DNA from: Variovorax beijingensis
Lineage (GTDB): Bacteria > Pseudomonadota > Gammaproteobacteria > Burkholderiales > Burkholderiaceae_C
Length of the DNA stretch: 64,000 nt
NCBI RefSeq assembly: GCF_003951285.1
Contig: NZ_RXFQ01000007.1
Coordinates: forward strand, 328,659 to 392,658
Reading direction: 5' to 3'
A program made the position numbers and the translations under genes. The notes beneath the pieces are model-generated. The model worked only from the letters and a program-made list of their open reading frames with translations. It made no database searches and was not told the origin of the DNA. This document shows, one piece after another, positions 35,077-43,800 of this stretch; the stretch's first letter is position 1, and each line of letters opens with the position of its first letter.

Positions 35077-36735
35077 ATGATCCATATCGCTGTCATCACC
35101 CGGCAAGGCGCTCCGGCGGGGCAGCCCATCGCTGCCGATTTCGGGCCCAACGGGGGCACCATCGGACGCGCCGACACCAACACGCTGGTGCTCGTCGATC
35201 CCGACCGCACGGTCTCGCGGGTGCACGCCCAGGTGCTGTGCCGCGACGGCCAGTACTTCGTCATCGACCGCGGCAGCAATCCGATGCAGTGCAACGGCGT
35301 GTCGCTGGGCTCGGGCAAGGAGGCTCCGCTCACCGATGGCGCGCGGCTGGTCGTGGGCAGCTTCGAACTCAGCGTGCGCATGAGCGCGGCCGCGCCGCCG
35401 GCATTGGCCATTCCCAATACCGTGATGTCGGCGCCGCTGGGCGCAGCCCCCGCGGCCAGCACCGGCGACGATCCCTTTGCCGACCTGCTTGCGGGGCTCG
35501 GATCGCCTGCGCCAGCCGCGGCCGGTGGGGGCCGTGCGCCCGGTGCCAGGGCCGCCGCGCCGGCAAGCGCGGATCCGCTGCTCTTCCCCGACCCGATGGA
35601 AAGCGGCTCGCGCAACGCGCAGGCTGCGCAGATCGATCCGTTCGCCAACCTGCTCGGGCCCACGCCTTCCTCCGCGCCGGCCGCAGGCCTGGGTGCGCTC
35701 GACGATTTCTCCGACCTCGGCGCGCCGCCCGCGCACGGCAAGGCAGCCGGCATCGACGAGCTCTTCGGCGGCATGGGCGGGGGCGGCGGCATCGGCGGCG
35801 ATCCGCTCGCACTGTCGCCGCTGGCCGACCCGCTGCTGCAGCCGAACACGGCTTCTTCCGCCGATCCGCTGGCCGCGTTGCAGAGCGCGGCGCCGCCCAC
35901 GCCGACACCGCGCTCCGACCACCTGCCGATCGACCAGTTCGGCTTCACGCCGCCGAAGGCGATCACGCCGCCACCGGCCGCCGCGCCGGCGGAAGCACCG
36001 CCGCGCTTCGACGACATCACGGGGCAGCCGATACGCATCAGCGGCCCCGAGGTTGCGAGCCGGCCGTTCGAGCCACTGCCGCCGCCACCACCACCGCCGC
36101 CGCCCGTCCAGCGGGTGCCCGCCGCAGCCCCGCGCACCGCTTCCGACGACGAACTGCTCGCCGCCTTCCTGCGCGGCCTCGCCAGCACGCACCAGGCGCC
36201 CGAGATGCTCACGCCCGGCCTCATGGAGCGCATCGGCTCGATCCTGCGCAGCGCCACCGAGGGCACGCTGCAGCTCTTGCTCACGCGCCAGGAGTTCAAG
36301 CGCGAGGTGCGCGCCGAGGTCACGATGATCGCGGCGCAAGCCAACAACCCGCTCAAGTTCTCGCCGACCGTCGAGGTCGCGCTGGCCCACCTGCTGGGGC
36401 CCGGCGTACGCGGCTTCATGCCGCCGGAGGCCGCGATGCGCGATGCCTTCAACGACCTGCGCGCGCACCAGTTCGGCGTGATGGTGGGCATGCGTGCGGC
36501 GCTGGCCCATGTCATTGCGCGCTTCGAGCCCGAAGAGCTCGAGAAGAAGATCAGCGCGAAGTCGGCGCTCGACGCGCTCTTCAGCGCCAACCGCAAGGCC
36601 AAGCTCTGGGACCAGTTCGTCGCGCTCTACGGCGGCATCGCGAGCGAGGCGGAAGACGACTTCCACAACCTCTTCGGCAAGGCCTTCCTCGAGGCCTACG
36701 AAGAGCAGATGGCGCGCCTCAAGTCGGACACCTGA
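35077..36735 (+). CDS. tagH: TagH-type FHA domain protein
   Basis: The 552-residue protein has an N-terminal FHA domain (~20-105: GGTIGRADTNTLVLVD, VSRVHAQV). A long Pro/Ala-rich disordered middle (~110-340) contains a PPPPPPPP run. The conserved C-terminal T6SS-FHA domain (~355-550) includes LAAFLRGLAS, KFSPTVEVALAHLLG and GFMPPEAAMRDAFNDL. In characterised systems a TagH/Fha protein is phosphorylated by PpkA and binds TssL to promote assembly. The kinase here is 31 kb away at 2458 and the phosphatase is next. Confidence 0.92.
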   Translation: MIHIAVITRQGAPAGQPIAADFGPNGGTIGRADTNTLVLVDPDRTVSRVHAQVLCRDGQYFVIDRGSNPMQCNGVSLGSGKEAPLTDGARLVVGSFELSVRMSAAAPPALAIPNTVMSAPLGAAPAASTGDDPFADLLAGLGSPAPAAAGGGRAPGARAAAPASADPLLFPDPMESGSRNAQAAQIDPFANLLGPTPSSAPAAGLGALDDFSDLGAPPAHGKAAGIDELFGGMGGGGGIGGDPLALSPLADPLLQPNTASSADPLAALQSAAPPTPTPRSDHLPIDQFGFTPPKAITPPPAAAPAEAPPRFDDITGQPIRISGPEVASRPFEPLPPPPPPPPPVQRVPAAAPRTASDDELLAAFLRGLASTHQAPEMLTPGLMERIGSILRSATEGTLQLLLTRQEFKREVRAEVTMIAAQANNPLKFSPTVEVALAHLLGPGVRGFMPPEAAMRDAFNDLRAHQFGVMVGMRAALAHVIARFEPEELEKKISAKSALDALFSANRKAKLWDQFVALYGGIASEAEDDFHNLFGKAFLEAYEEQMARLKSDT

Positions 36736-36791
36736 AGAACTTTTCCCTCAGGCACGAATACAACAGCACCAGCAAACGCGAGGCACCCCGC

Positions 36792-37619
36792 TTGGAAATC
36801 GAAATCGTCACGCTGTCCCGGCAGGGCGGCCGCAACTACAACGAGGACGTCCATGGCCACTGGCACGACGAGCGCTACGTCGCCTGCCTGGTGGCCGACG
36901 GCGCGGGCGGCCATGGCGGCGGCGATGTGGCGGCGGCAACGGCGCGCAGCAGCGTGCTGGGCGGCTTCTCGGCGGCGCCGGGGCTGGACGAATTCACCTT
37001 GCGCACGCTGGTCGAGCAGGCCAACCGCGACGTGGTGGCGCGCCAGGCCGAAGGCGGCAAGCTTGCCGGCATGCGCTCCACGGTGGTCTTCGCGGCCATC
37101 GACCTGGAGAGCCAGGCGCTGGCCTGGGTGCACAGCGGCGACAGCCGTGCCTACCTGTTTCGCGGCGGCGCCATCGTGGCGCGCACCACCGACCACAGCC
37201 TGGTGCAGCAGATGGTGGCCGGCGGCATGCTCGACGAGGAGGGCGCGCGCCTGCATCCGCAGCGCAACATGCTGCTCTCGGCGCTCGGCTCGGTGGAGGA
37301 AGCGCCCGACATCACGGTGTCCGACCGCATGCGCCTGATGCCCGGCGACGTGCTGCTCTTGTGCAGCGACGGCGTGTGGGAGCCGCTGGGCGACGAGTGC
37401 CTGGTCGACACGCTGCACGCTTCGCGCACGCCCAGCCAGTGGACCGAGCAGCTCGATGCGCAGATCAAGGCGCACGCCAAGCCGGGGTACGACAACTACA
37501 CGGCGCTCACGCTGTGGGTGATTCCCGATGACGGCGACGATGCCACGCGCCTGATGCCGGCGGTCGAGGAAGAGACGATGCCGGCGGCCATCGAGGCGAA
37601 CGGGAAACCGGCGGACTAG
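36792..37619 (+). CDS. pppA: PP2C-family protein phosphatase (PppA-like)
   Basis: The 275-residue protein has the metal-binding motifs of PP2C: NEDVHGHW, VADGAGGHGGGDVAA, VHSGDSRAYLFR, LCSDGVWEPL and YDNYTAL. No ATG lies near the family start, so TTG at 36792 with GAGG eight bases upstream is chosen. PppA removes phosphate from the FHA protein and switches T6SS off. It follows tagH by 56 bases. A ~35-residue acidic tail extends beyond the catalytic domain. Confidence 0.9.
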   Translation: MEIEIVTLSRQGGRNYNEDVHGHWHDERYVACLVADGAGGHGGGDVAAATARSSVLGGFSAAPGLDEFTLRTLVEQANRDVVARQAEGGKLAGMRSTVVFAAIDLESQALAWVHSGDSRAYLFRGGAIVARTTDHSLVQQMVAGGMLDEEGARLHPQRNMLLSALGSVEEAPDITVSDRMRLMPGDVLLLCSDGVWEPLGDECLVDTLHASRTPSQWTEQLDAQIKAHAKPGYDNYTALTLWVIPDDGDDATRLMPAVEEETMPAAIEANGKPAD

Positions 37620-37653
37620 ACGCGCGCTGCCGGCTGTCCGCCGGCAGGCTCCC

Positions 37654-38214
37654 TCAGGGCTTTTTCGGCCGGTAGGCCTTGAGCGTGCCGGTCACGGTGA
37701 CGTCCACCGTGACCACCACGACGGCCGATTCCATCTTGCCGTTGTCCTGCCGCTTCATCAGCTTGCGGGTGGTGGTCGAGGTCGAGCTGCCCTTCCAGCG
37801 GATCGTGCTGGAGCGCACCGCTTCCTTGTTGCCCTTGTAGTTCTGCTCCAGCACCGTGATGGCGCCGGTGCCCGGGTTCTTGGAAAGCACCGAGGTGTGG
37901 TGCGGGTGGCCGACCGTCACCGAGGGGGCGTCGACCCAGCCCGAGTCGTCGGAGAAGGTGACGTCGGTCGTGGTGGTCGTCGTCATCTCGTAGTCGCGGT
38001 ACTGGAGGATGTCGCCGGGCAGCGCATCCTTGAGCGCGACCTCGTCGCCCCAGATGTAGTCGTCGTCGGCGCCCATCGGGCCGAAATCCGACGAGGTGCC
38101 GGCGCCGGCCTGGCCCAGGGCCGAGTTGGCCAGGTCCCAGCATTCGCCCGCGCCGATCTGCTTGCCGACCTGTGCGCTGGCCCACTGAAGGACCTTGGCG
38201 TTGAGTGTTGCCAT
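37654..38214 (-). CDS. CHAP/NlpC-like predicted peptidoglycan amidase, candidate Hcp-dependent effector
   Basis: The 186-residue protein shows a papain-like layout: GECWDLANSAL (nucleophile-type Cys ~25), LPGDILQYRDYE, GHPHHTSVL (His) and ITVLEQNYKG. A Thr-rich TTTTTTDVTF loop is also present. No signal peptide is seen, as expected for a T6SS effector. It is the second gene after canonical hcp, 68 bases downstream on the same strand, which suits loading in the Hcp tube. No immunity gene follows, because the convergent phosphatase gene ends 34 bases away. The enzyme call is from motifs only. Confidence 0.55.
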   Translation of the reverse strand: MATLNAKVLQWASAQVGKQIGAGECWDLANSALGQAGAGTSSDFGPMGADDDYIWGDEVALKDALPGDILQYRDYEMTTTTTTDVTFSDDSGWVDAPSVTVGHPHHTSVLSKNPGTGAITVLEQNYKGNKEAVRSSTIRWKGSSTSTTTRKLMKRQDNGKMESAVVVVTVDVTVTGTLKAYRPKKP

Positions 38215-38282
38215 CGCATGTCTCCGGCTGGAAGGTCAAGGGGGCGGCCGCCGTCCACCGGGCGGCCGCGGCGCAAGGCGCC

Positions 38283-38765
38283 TCAGACCTTCTTGTTGGC
38301 GGCGATGTCCCAGCCGGTTTCCTTGGTGCCATCGCCGGAACCGTCGGCCTTCTGCGGCGTGTACTCGTACTTGAACTTCGAGAAGTTCAGCGTGACGGTT
38401 TCGGTCAGGCGGTCTTCGCCGCCGCTGCCGCCGGTGTGGATGTTGCTGACGAGGATGTCTTCCATCGTGAGCTTGACGTACTCGAGCGGCGTGGCCCCGG
38501 CCTTGCGGACCACCAGCGTGCCCTTCTTGATGTGCTGGCCGTTGCAGCAATCGAGCAGCAGCAGGTGCGAGGAGGCGTCCACGTACTTGGTGACCGAGAG
38601 GTCCTGCACGCTCACCTTGCCCGCGCCCGAGCCGCCGCCGACGTGGCCGGTGCCGGACTGGCTGGCGCCCCAGCTCCAGGACAGGACGTCGATTTCCTTC
38701 TTGTGCGAATCGTCCTTGGATTCACCGTCGACGCCCTCGAGCTTCAAAAACATGTCTGCAGCCAT
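38283..38765 (-). CDS. hcp: Hcp (TssD) inner-tube protein
   Basis: The 160-residue protein is a canonical Hcp1-family tube subunit: MAADMFLKLEGVDGESKD, IDVLSWSWGASQSGTG, a CCNGQHIKKGTLVVRKAG strand and NFSKFKYEYTPQ at the end. It forms hexamers stacked inside the TssB/TssC sheath and can carry small effectors. It lies 143 bases after tssC, and AAAGG is seen upstream of the ATG. A 12-base palindrome at 38893-38904 lies in this gap. Confidence 0.97.
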   Translation of the reverse strand: MAADMFLKLEGVDGESKDDSHKKEIDVLSWSWGASQSGTGHVGGGSGAGKVSVQDLSVTKYVDASSHLLLLDCCNGQHIKKGTLVVRKAGATPLEYVKLTMEDILVSNIHTGGSGGEDRLTETVTLNFSKFKYEYTPQKADGSGDGTKETGWDIAANKKV

Positions 38766-38908
38766 GATGCTTACCTTTCAGTTGTGTGCGAGTCAGAGAT
38801 AAAAAGGGCTTCCGTGCGGTGCCTGATCGGCGGTGGTGCCCGGGAGCTATGGAGAGAACGAGCAATGGGCCCCGTTTTCAAAGGCCCCCCGACGGCATAT
38901 GCCGCCCG

Positions 38909-40402
38909 TTACTTGCCGCCCTTGGCAGAGGGCAGCTTCGACACCAGCCGCAGCGACACCGTGAGGCCTTCGAGCTGGTAGTGCGGACGCAGGAAGAACT
39001 TGGAGGTGTAGTAGCCGGGGTTGCCCTCGACCTCTTCCACCACCACCTCGGCCGCGGCCAGGGGCTTCCTGGCCTTGGTCTCTTCGGAGGAGTTGACGGG
39101 GTCGCCGTCCACGTAGTTCATGATCCATTTGTTGAGCCAGCGCTGCATGTCGTCGCGCTCCTTGAAGCTGCCGACCTTGTCGCGCACGATGCACTTCAGG
39201 TAGTGCGCAAAGCGGTTGCAGGCAAAGAGATAGGGCAGGCGGGCCGCCAGGTTGGCGTTGGCCGTGGCGTCCGGGTCGTCATACTCGGCCGGCTTGTGCA
39301 GCGACTGCGCACCGATGAAGGCCGCGAAGTCGGAGTTCTTGCGGTGGATCAGCGAGAGCAGGCCGGCCTTCGACAGTTCCGCCTCGCGCCGGTCGCTGAT
39401 GGCGATCTCGGTCGGGCACTTCTGGTCGACCCCGCCGTCATCGCTCGGGAAGGTGTGCAGCGGCAGGTTCTCCACCGCGCCGCCCGACTCGATGCCGCGG
39501 ATGCGCGAACCCCAGCCGTAGAGCTTGTAGGAACGGTTGATGTTGGTGGCCATCGCATAGGCTGCGTTGGCCCAGGCGTACTTGCTGTGGTCGGCGCCGG
39601 CGGTGTCTTCCTCGAAGTCGAATTCCTCCACCGGATTGGTGTTGGCGCCGTAGGGCGTGCGCGCCAGGAAGCGCGGCATGCACAGGCCGAGGTACTTGGC
39701 GTCGTCGGAGTCGCGCAGCGACCGCCAGCCGGCGTATTCGGGCGTGAGAAAGATCTTGGTCAGGTCGCGCGGGTTGGCGAGCTCCTGCCACGATTCCATC
39801 TGCATCAGGTTGGGGCTCGCGCCGGTGATGAAGGGCGCATGCGCCGAGGCGGCGATCTTGGCCATCTCGCCGAGCAGTTCCACATCGGGCGGGCTCTGGT
39901 CGAAGTGGTAGTCGCCCACCAGCGCGCCGAAGGGCTCGCCGCCGAACTGGCCGTATTCCTGTTCGTAGATCTTCTTGAACATCGGGCTCTGGTCCCAGGC
40001 CGCGCCCTTGAACTTCTTCAGGCTCTTGGCGAGATCCGTCTTCGAGATGTCCATCACCCGGATCTTCAGGTGCTCGTCGGTCTCGGTGTTGTTCACCATG
40101 TAGTGCAGGCCGCGCCACGCACTCTCGAGCTTCTGGTAGTCGGGGTGGTGGATGATCTTGTTGACCTGGTCGGTCAGCTTGGCGTCGATCGCGGCGATCA
40201 TCGACTGGATCGACTTGGTCACGTCCTTGCCGATGACGGTGCTGTTGCTCAGCGCCTGCTGCGCGAGCGTGAGCACCGCGGCTTCGACGGCGCTCTTGGC
40301 TTCGTCGCTGCGCGGCTTGAATTCCTTTTGCAGGAGCGACGAAAAATCGCTGCCCGCATAGGCGACATCCTTGAGTGCGCTCTGCTCGAGTGCTTCGGCC
40401 AT
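38909..40402 (-). CDS. tssC: TssC large sheath protein
   Basis: The 497-residue protein is a full-length TssC (VipB): LESAWRGLHYMVNNTETD, EYGQFGGEPFGALVGDYHF, SSRFAHYLK-like NRFAHYLKCIVRDK and the PHYQLEGLTVSLRLVSKLP end. It polymerises with TssB into the contractile sheath. GGAGAACC precedes the start, 40 bases after tssB. Confidence 0.98.
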   Translation of the reverse strand: MAEALEQSALKDVAYAGSDFSSLLQKEFKPRSDEAKSAVEAAVLTLAQQALSNSTVIGKDVTKSIQSMIAAIDAKLTDQVNKIIHHPDYQKLESAWRGLHYMVNNTETDEHLKIRVMDISKTDLAKSLKKFKGAAWDQSPMFKKIYEQEYGQFGGEPFGALVGDYHFDQSPPDVELLGEMAKIAASAHAPFITGASPNLMQMESWQELANPRDLTKIFLTPEYAGWRSLRDSDDAKYLGLCMPRFLARTPYGANTNPVEEFDFEEDTAGADHSKYAWANAAYAMATNINRSYKLYGWGSRIRGIESGGAVENLPLHTFPSDDGGVDQKCPTEIAISDRREAELSKAGLLSLIHRKNSDFAAFIGAQSLHKPAEYDDPDATANANLAARLPYLFACNRFAHYLKCIVRDKVGSFKERDDMQRWLNKWIMNYVDGDPVNSSEETKARKPLAAAEVVVEEVEGNPGYYTSKFFLRPHYQLEGLTVSLRLVSKLPSAKGGK

Positions 40403-40442
40403 GGTGGTTCTCCTCGGGGTCCGGTGTGTCGGGTGTTGGGGA

Positions 40443-40961
40443 TCAGGCGGCCGGCTTGGCCGCTTCGTCGTCGGGCTTGGCGGTGGCCGCCAGCGACTGC
40501 AGCAGGGCCGGGTCTTCGAGCACCTTGGCCAGCAGTTCCTCGGCGCCGTTCTTGCCGTCCATGTAGGTCACGAGGTTCGACAGCTGGGTGCGCGCCTCGA
40601 GCAGCTTGTCGAGCGCACCGACCTTCCTGGCCACGGCGGCGGGCGAGAAATCTTCCATGTTCTCGAAGGTGAGCTCGACCTTGAGCTCGCCTTCGCCGGT
40701 CAGCGAGTTCTCCACCGCGAAGGCGGCGCGCGGCTTCATGGCCTTCATGCGCGAGTCGAAGTTGTCGACGTCGAATTCGAGGAACTTGCGGTCGGCCACG
40801 GGCGCGAGCGGATCGGCCGGCTTGCCCGACAGGTCGGCCAGCACGCCCATCACGAAGGGCAGCTGGATCTTCTTCTCGGCGCCGTAGAGTTCCACGTCGT
40901 ATTCGATCTGCACGCGTGGCGCCCGGTTGCGGGCGATGAATTTCTGACTGCTCTTGGCCAT
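40443..40961 (-). CDS. tssB: TssB small sheath protein
   Basis: The 172-residue protein begins MAKSSQKFIARNRAPRVQIEYDVE and contains KIQLPFVMGVLADLSG and FENMEDFSPAAVARKV, which are diagnostic of TssB (VipA). With TssC it builds the sheath that ClpV later disassembles. It lies 64 bases downstream of tssA and 40 bases upstream of tssC in one operon. Confidence 0.98.
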   Translation of the reverse strand: MAKSSQKFIARNRAPRVQIEYDVELYGAEKKIQLPFVMGVLADLSGKPADPLAPVADRKFLEFDVDNFDSRMKAMKPRAAFAVENSLTGEGELKVELTFENMEDFSPAAVARKVGALDKLLEARTQLSNLVTYMDGKNGAEELLAKVLEDPALLQSLAATAKPDDEAAKPAA

Positions 40962-41025
40962 GGCGATGCTCCTTGCGGGGGTAGATGGGGCGGTTCGATC
41001 AACAGGAAAAAAAGGGGAAGGACGG

Positions 41026-42057
41026 CTACTCGGACGGGCGCTTGCCGGTCACGGTCTCGATCGTGTCCAGCGCGCCGGGCGCGAGGTTGGCCATGATTTC
41101 GAGGAAGCTCACGCCGATGAGCTTCTTGGCGCGCTCGATCAGGAGCGGCGCGGGGTTGCCGGGCTCGGTCTGTTCGAGAAAGCGGATCACGCGGTCCAGC
41201 ATCTGCAGTGCGTCCTGCCGGCTCTGGATCTCGCCGCGCGCGGCAGCGGGCCGCGGCGCGCCGCCGGCCTGCGGGGCATCGCCTTGCGTTTCTTCGGTGG
41301 CGCCGGCTTCTTCGGGCGCACCGATGGCGGCGCTGCAGGCTTTCTGCAGCATGCGGCCGATGGTGCGCACCGGGGAGAGATCGATCGCGTCGGAGCGGCC
41401 GGTGCGCTCCACCAGCAGGGCCTGCAGCTTCTCGACCAGGCCGGGCACGCCGATGGCGGCCTGGATCAGCTCGGGCCGCTCGGCATGGAGCGCTTCGAGG
41501 CCGCCCTGGATCTGTGCCGGCGAATAGGTGGCTTCGCCGCCCACTGCATTCAATGCATTGTTGGCCACCGCGATGTCACGCACGCGGATGGCGCCCACGC
41601 CGGGCGCCACGCCCACCTGCGCGTCGTACAGGTCGCGCAGGACCATCGTCTCGTCGCCGAGCGGCGCGAGCGCATTCAGGCGCATGGTGGGATCGTTGTC
41701 GTCCTCGGCATCGAGCTTTGGATGTATGCCGTCCCAGAACTTGTCGAGCAGGCGGGTGAGCAGTTCGAGCCCGGCAACGAAACCGGCAAGTCCCTGCAGC
41801 CGCGTGGAAGCACGCAGCAGCAGCACGGCGGCGCGCACGTCCTTGCTGCGGCGCAGGATCGCGTCGGACTGCTCGGCCACCTCGCGCCACTCCGGCTCCA
41901 CCGCAGGGATGACGGTGTCGCCGAACTGCTGCTCGGGCTTGCCTTGCGCTGCGGTGGTGAGCGCGGTAAAGGCCGCGTCGTACTCCAGATCGTCGCCGCA
42001 TGGCGAGGCCTCGCCGATGGGCGTGAGCAGGGCTTCGACAAGTTCGTTGGTCAGCAT
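41026..42057 (-). CDS. tssA: TssA (ImpA-type) cap/baseplate-associated protein
   Basis: The 343-residue protein has the ImpA_N domain (PIGEASPCGDDLEYDAAF, EPEWREVAEQSDAIL, LEYD-to-WDGIHPKLDAEDDNDP). The C-terminal VasL/ImpA-like part has SRQDALQMLDRVIRFLEQTEPGNPAP and IGVSFLEI. TssA coordinates tube and sheath polymerisation. The ATG at 42057 is chosen because the family start MLTNELVEALLTPIG follows directly and a promoter lies just upstream. Confidence 0.93.
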   Translation of the reverse strand: MLTNELVEALLTPIGEASPCGDDLEYDAAFTALTTAAQGKPEQQFGDTVIPAVEPEWREVAEQSDAILRRSKDVRAAVLLLRASTRLQGLAGFVAGLELLTRLLDKFWDGIHPKLDAEDDNDPTMRLNALAPLGDETMVLRDLYDAQVGVAPGVGAIRVRDIAVANNALNAVGGEATYSPAQIQGGLEALHAERPELIQAAIGVPGLVEKLQALLVERTGRSDAIDLSPVRTIGRMLQKACSAAIGAPEEAGATEETQGDAPQAGGAPRPAAARGEIQSRQDALQMLDRVIRFLEQTEPGNPAPLLIERAKKLIGVSFLEIMANLAPGALDTIETVTGKRPSE

Positions 42058-42081
42058 GTTGCCTGTTCGAGTTGGCTGGTG

Positions 42082-42110
42082 ATAATCAAAGATGCGTCCG
42101 AACCGGTCAA
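42082..42110 (-). promoter_or_regulatory. Sigma-70-type promoter for the tssA-tssB-tssC-hcp operon
   Basis: On the minus strand TTGACC (42110-42105) and GATTAT (42087-42082) are separated by exactly 17 bases. They lie 24 bases before the tssA ATG in a 71-base gap between divergent tssA and tssJ. The -10 element is only a 4/6 match. No operator motif is obvious. Confidence 0.4.
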
Positions 42111-42128
42111 TGCAACGAAGGGAATAGC

Positions 42129-42641
42129 ATGCGCACGCTGGGTACACACCATTCGTCCTATGGACGCTCCTTTGCTGCGGTTTCGCGGCGTCTTGCACTG
42201 GCCTGCGGGCTTGCATTGACCGGCGCTCTGATCGCGGGCTGCGCAAGCAAGCCCGTGGTCACGCCGGTGTCGATCACGCTCTCGGCCGGTGCCGATGCCA
42301 ACCCCGATGCGCGCGGCCGCGCATCACCGCTCACGGTGCGCATCTATGCGCTGAAGTCGCCCGGCCCCTTCGAAGGGGCCGACTTCTTCTCGCTGTTCGA
42401 AAAGGACCAGGCCACGCTCGGCGCCGAGCTGGTGCAGCGCGAAGAGATGCTGCTGCGCCCGGGCGAAAGCAGGAAGCTCGACCTCACCCTGCCGGCCGAT
42501 GCCAAGGCCATCGGCGTGATGGCCGCGTTCCGCGACCTCGACCGTGCGCGCTGGCGCGAAGTGCGCGCGGTGGAGCCCGGCAAGCCGCAGACACTCACCG
42601 TGACCTTCGGCGCCCGGCAGATCCGCATCGACAGCAAATAA
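42129..42641 (+). CDS. tssJ: TssJ outer-membrane lipoprotein
   Basis: The 170-residue protein has a signal peptide (RRLALACGLALTGALIAGC) with a lipobox Cys, then the TssJ beta-sandwich: PLTVRIYALKS, GADFFSLFEKDQATLGAEL, REEMLLRPGES and IGVMAAFRDLDRARWR. TssJ anchors the membrane complex in the outer membrane by binding TssM. GAAGGGA lies five bases before the ATG at 42129; an upstream in-frame ATG would add a non-signal extension. Confidence 0.93.
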   Translation: MRTLGTHHSSYGRSFAAVSRRLALACGLALTGALIAGCASKPVVTPVSITLSAGADANPDARGRASPLTVRIYALKSPGPFEGADFFSLFEKDQATLGAELVQREEMLLRPGESRKLDLTLPADAKAIGVMAAFRDLDRARWREVRAVEPGKPQTLTVTFGARQIRIDSK

Positions 42642-42659
42642 GCCCCGCGCGCGGGCCGT

Positions 42660-43778
42660 TCATGCCCTCGCCGCGCTGGCGTTCGGCGGGCGGCCGGGCC
42701 GCGCGAGTGGCTGGTCGGCGGGCAGGAAGCGCTCGAACAGGTCGTGCACGAACGCACCGCCGGCCGCGCCCGATGTGGCGGCCGTCACGTAGAGGCCGCG
42801 CCACCGCGGGCCGCGCGAGCCGCGGCCATGGCTTTCGAACAGGGCATCGGCCACCTCGCGCAATGCGGGCTGCAGCGCACGCAGCGCCTCGATGAATTCA
42901 TGGATCGCGAGCCGGCCCGATGCGCCCGGCTGTTCGCGCAGCAGCGCCATCCGCAGCGCATGCAGCTGCCGCGCCATCGGGTCGAACAATGCATCGAGCC
43001 GTTCGGCCGCGGTCTCGCCATGGGCGGCCGGTTCGGCCAGGCGATGGCCGATGGCCTGCGCCAGCACCTCGGGCGGCAGCGCGCCGCGCAGCGTGGCATA
43101 GCCGGCCAGCTGCTCCAGGCCGGTCACGACCAGGTAGACCGGCAGCTGCAGGCGCAGGGTGTCCGCGGCTTCGTCGAGCAGCCGGCGCATCCTGGCGGCC
43201 AGCGGCTTCACGCCTGGGTTGGCCGGGTGCAGCAGTTCGCTCGCTGCCACGCAGGCCACCACGCCGTTGATCGGCACGCGGTCGCGCCGTTCGGCCAGTG
43301 CGAGGAGCGCCTGGAGCCACAGCGCGCGCGCGTGCGGCGCCGCGGCCAGGTCGCTGACGGCGCTCGGGTGGAGCTCGATGGCCGTCATCGAGCCGGTGAG
43401 CCACCAGCGCCAGTAGGGTTCGCCGAAAGGCTCGCTGCCTGCGGGTGGCAGGTGCTCGGCATGGGCCGCCGCCAGCAGCCCCGGCAGATTGGCCGCCGCA
43501 TCGCCGAGAAAGAGAAACCAGGGCACCGGCGCGGCTTGCTGCCGCGGTGGCTGGCGCAGGAGTTGGCGTGCGTGCGACATGGCTTCCCTCATGGCTTCGA
43601 TCGCGGCTTCGTCGGCTGCGGCCGCCGGCGGGCCGAGCGCGGCAATGCGCCGGCGCAGCGCGCGGCGGCGCGCACTGCGGCCCGCGTCGCGGACCGCGGC
43701 GTACAGCAGTGCAAAACCGGCCAGGCACAGCGCGAGCAGGAGCCAGAAGAAATGGGCGGACGACAGCGCGGCAGGCAT
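42660..43778 (-). CDS. IcmF/TssM-N-like protein without a Walker A motif
   Basis: The 372-residue protein has one N-terminal membrane helix (FFWLLLALCLAGFALLYAAV) and a region aligned in order with the TssM cytosolic NTPase domain. PWFLFLGDAAANLPGLL stands where TssM has a GxxxxGKT loop, and VPINGVVACVAASELL and LPVYLVVTGLEQLAGY follow. The missing lysine-threonine loop means it should not bind nucleotide in the usual way. It lacks the large TssM periplasmic domain. It follows the TssL-like gene by 22 bases, so the pair may form an accessory inner-membrane module. Confidence 0.7.
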   Translation of the reverse strand: MPAALSSAHFFWLLLALCLAGFALLYAAVRDAGRSARRRALRRRIAALGPPAAAADEAAIEAMREAMSHARQLLRQPPRQQAAPVPWFLFLGDAAANLPGLLAAAHAEHLPPAGSEPFGEPYWRWWLTGSMTAIELHPSAVSDLAAAPHARALWLQALLALAERRDRVPINGVVACVAASELLHPANPGVKPLAARMRRLLDEAADTLRLQLPVYLVVTGLEQLAGYATLRGALPPEVLAQAIGHRLAEPAAHGETAAERLDALFDPMARQLHALRMALLREQPGASGRLAIHEFIEALRALQPALREVADALFESHGRGSRGPRWRGLYVTAATSGAAGGAFVHDLFERFLPADQPLARPGRPPNASAARA

Positions 43779-43800
43779 GGCGGAGGGCGGGCTGCGGTTC

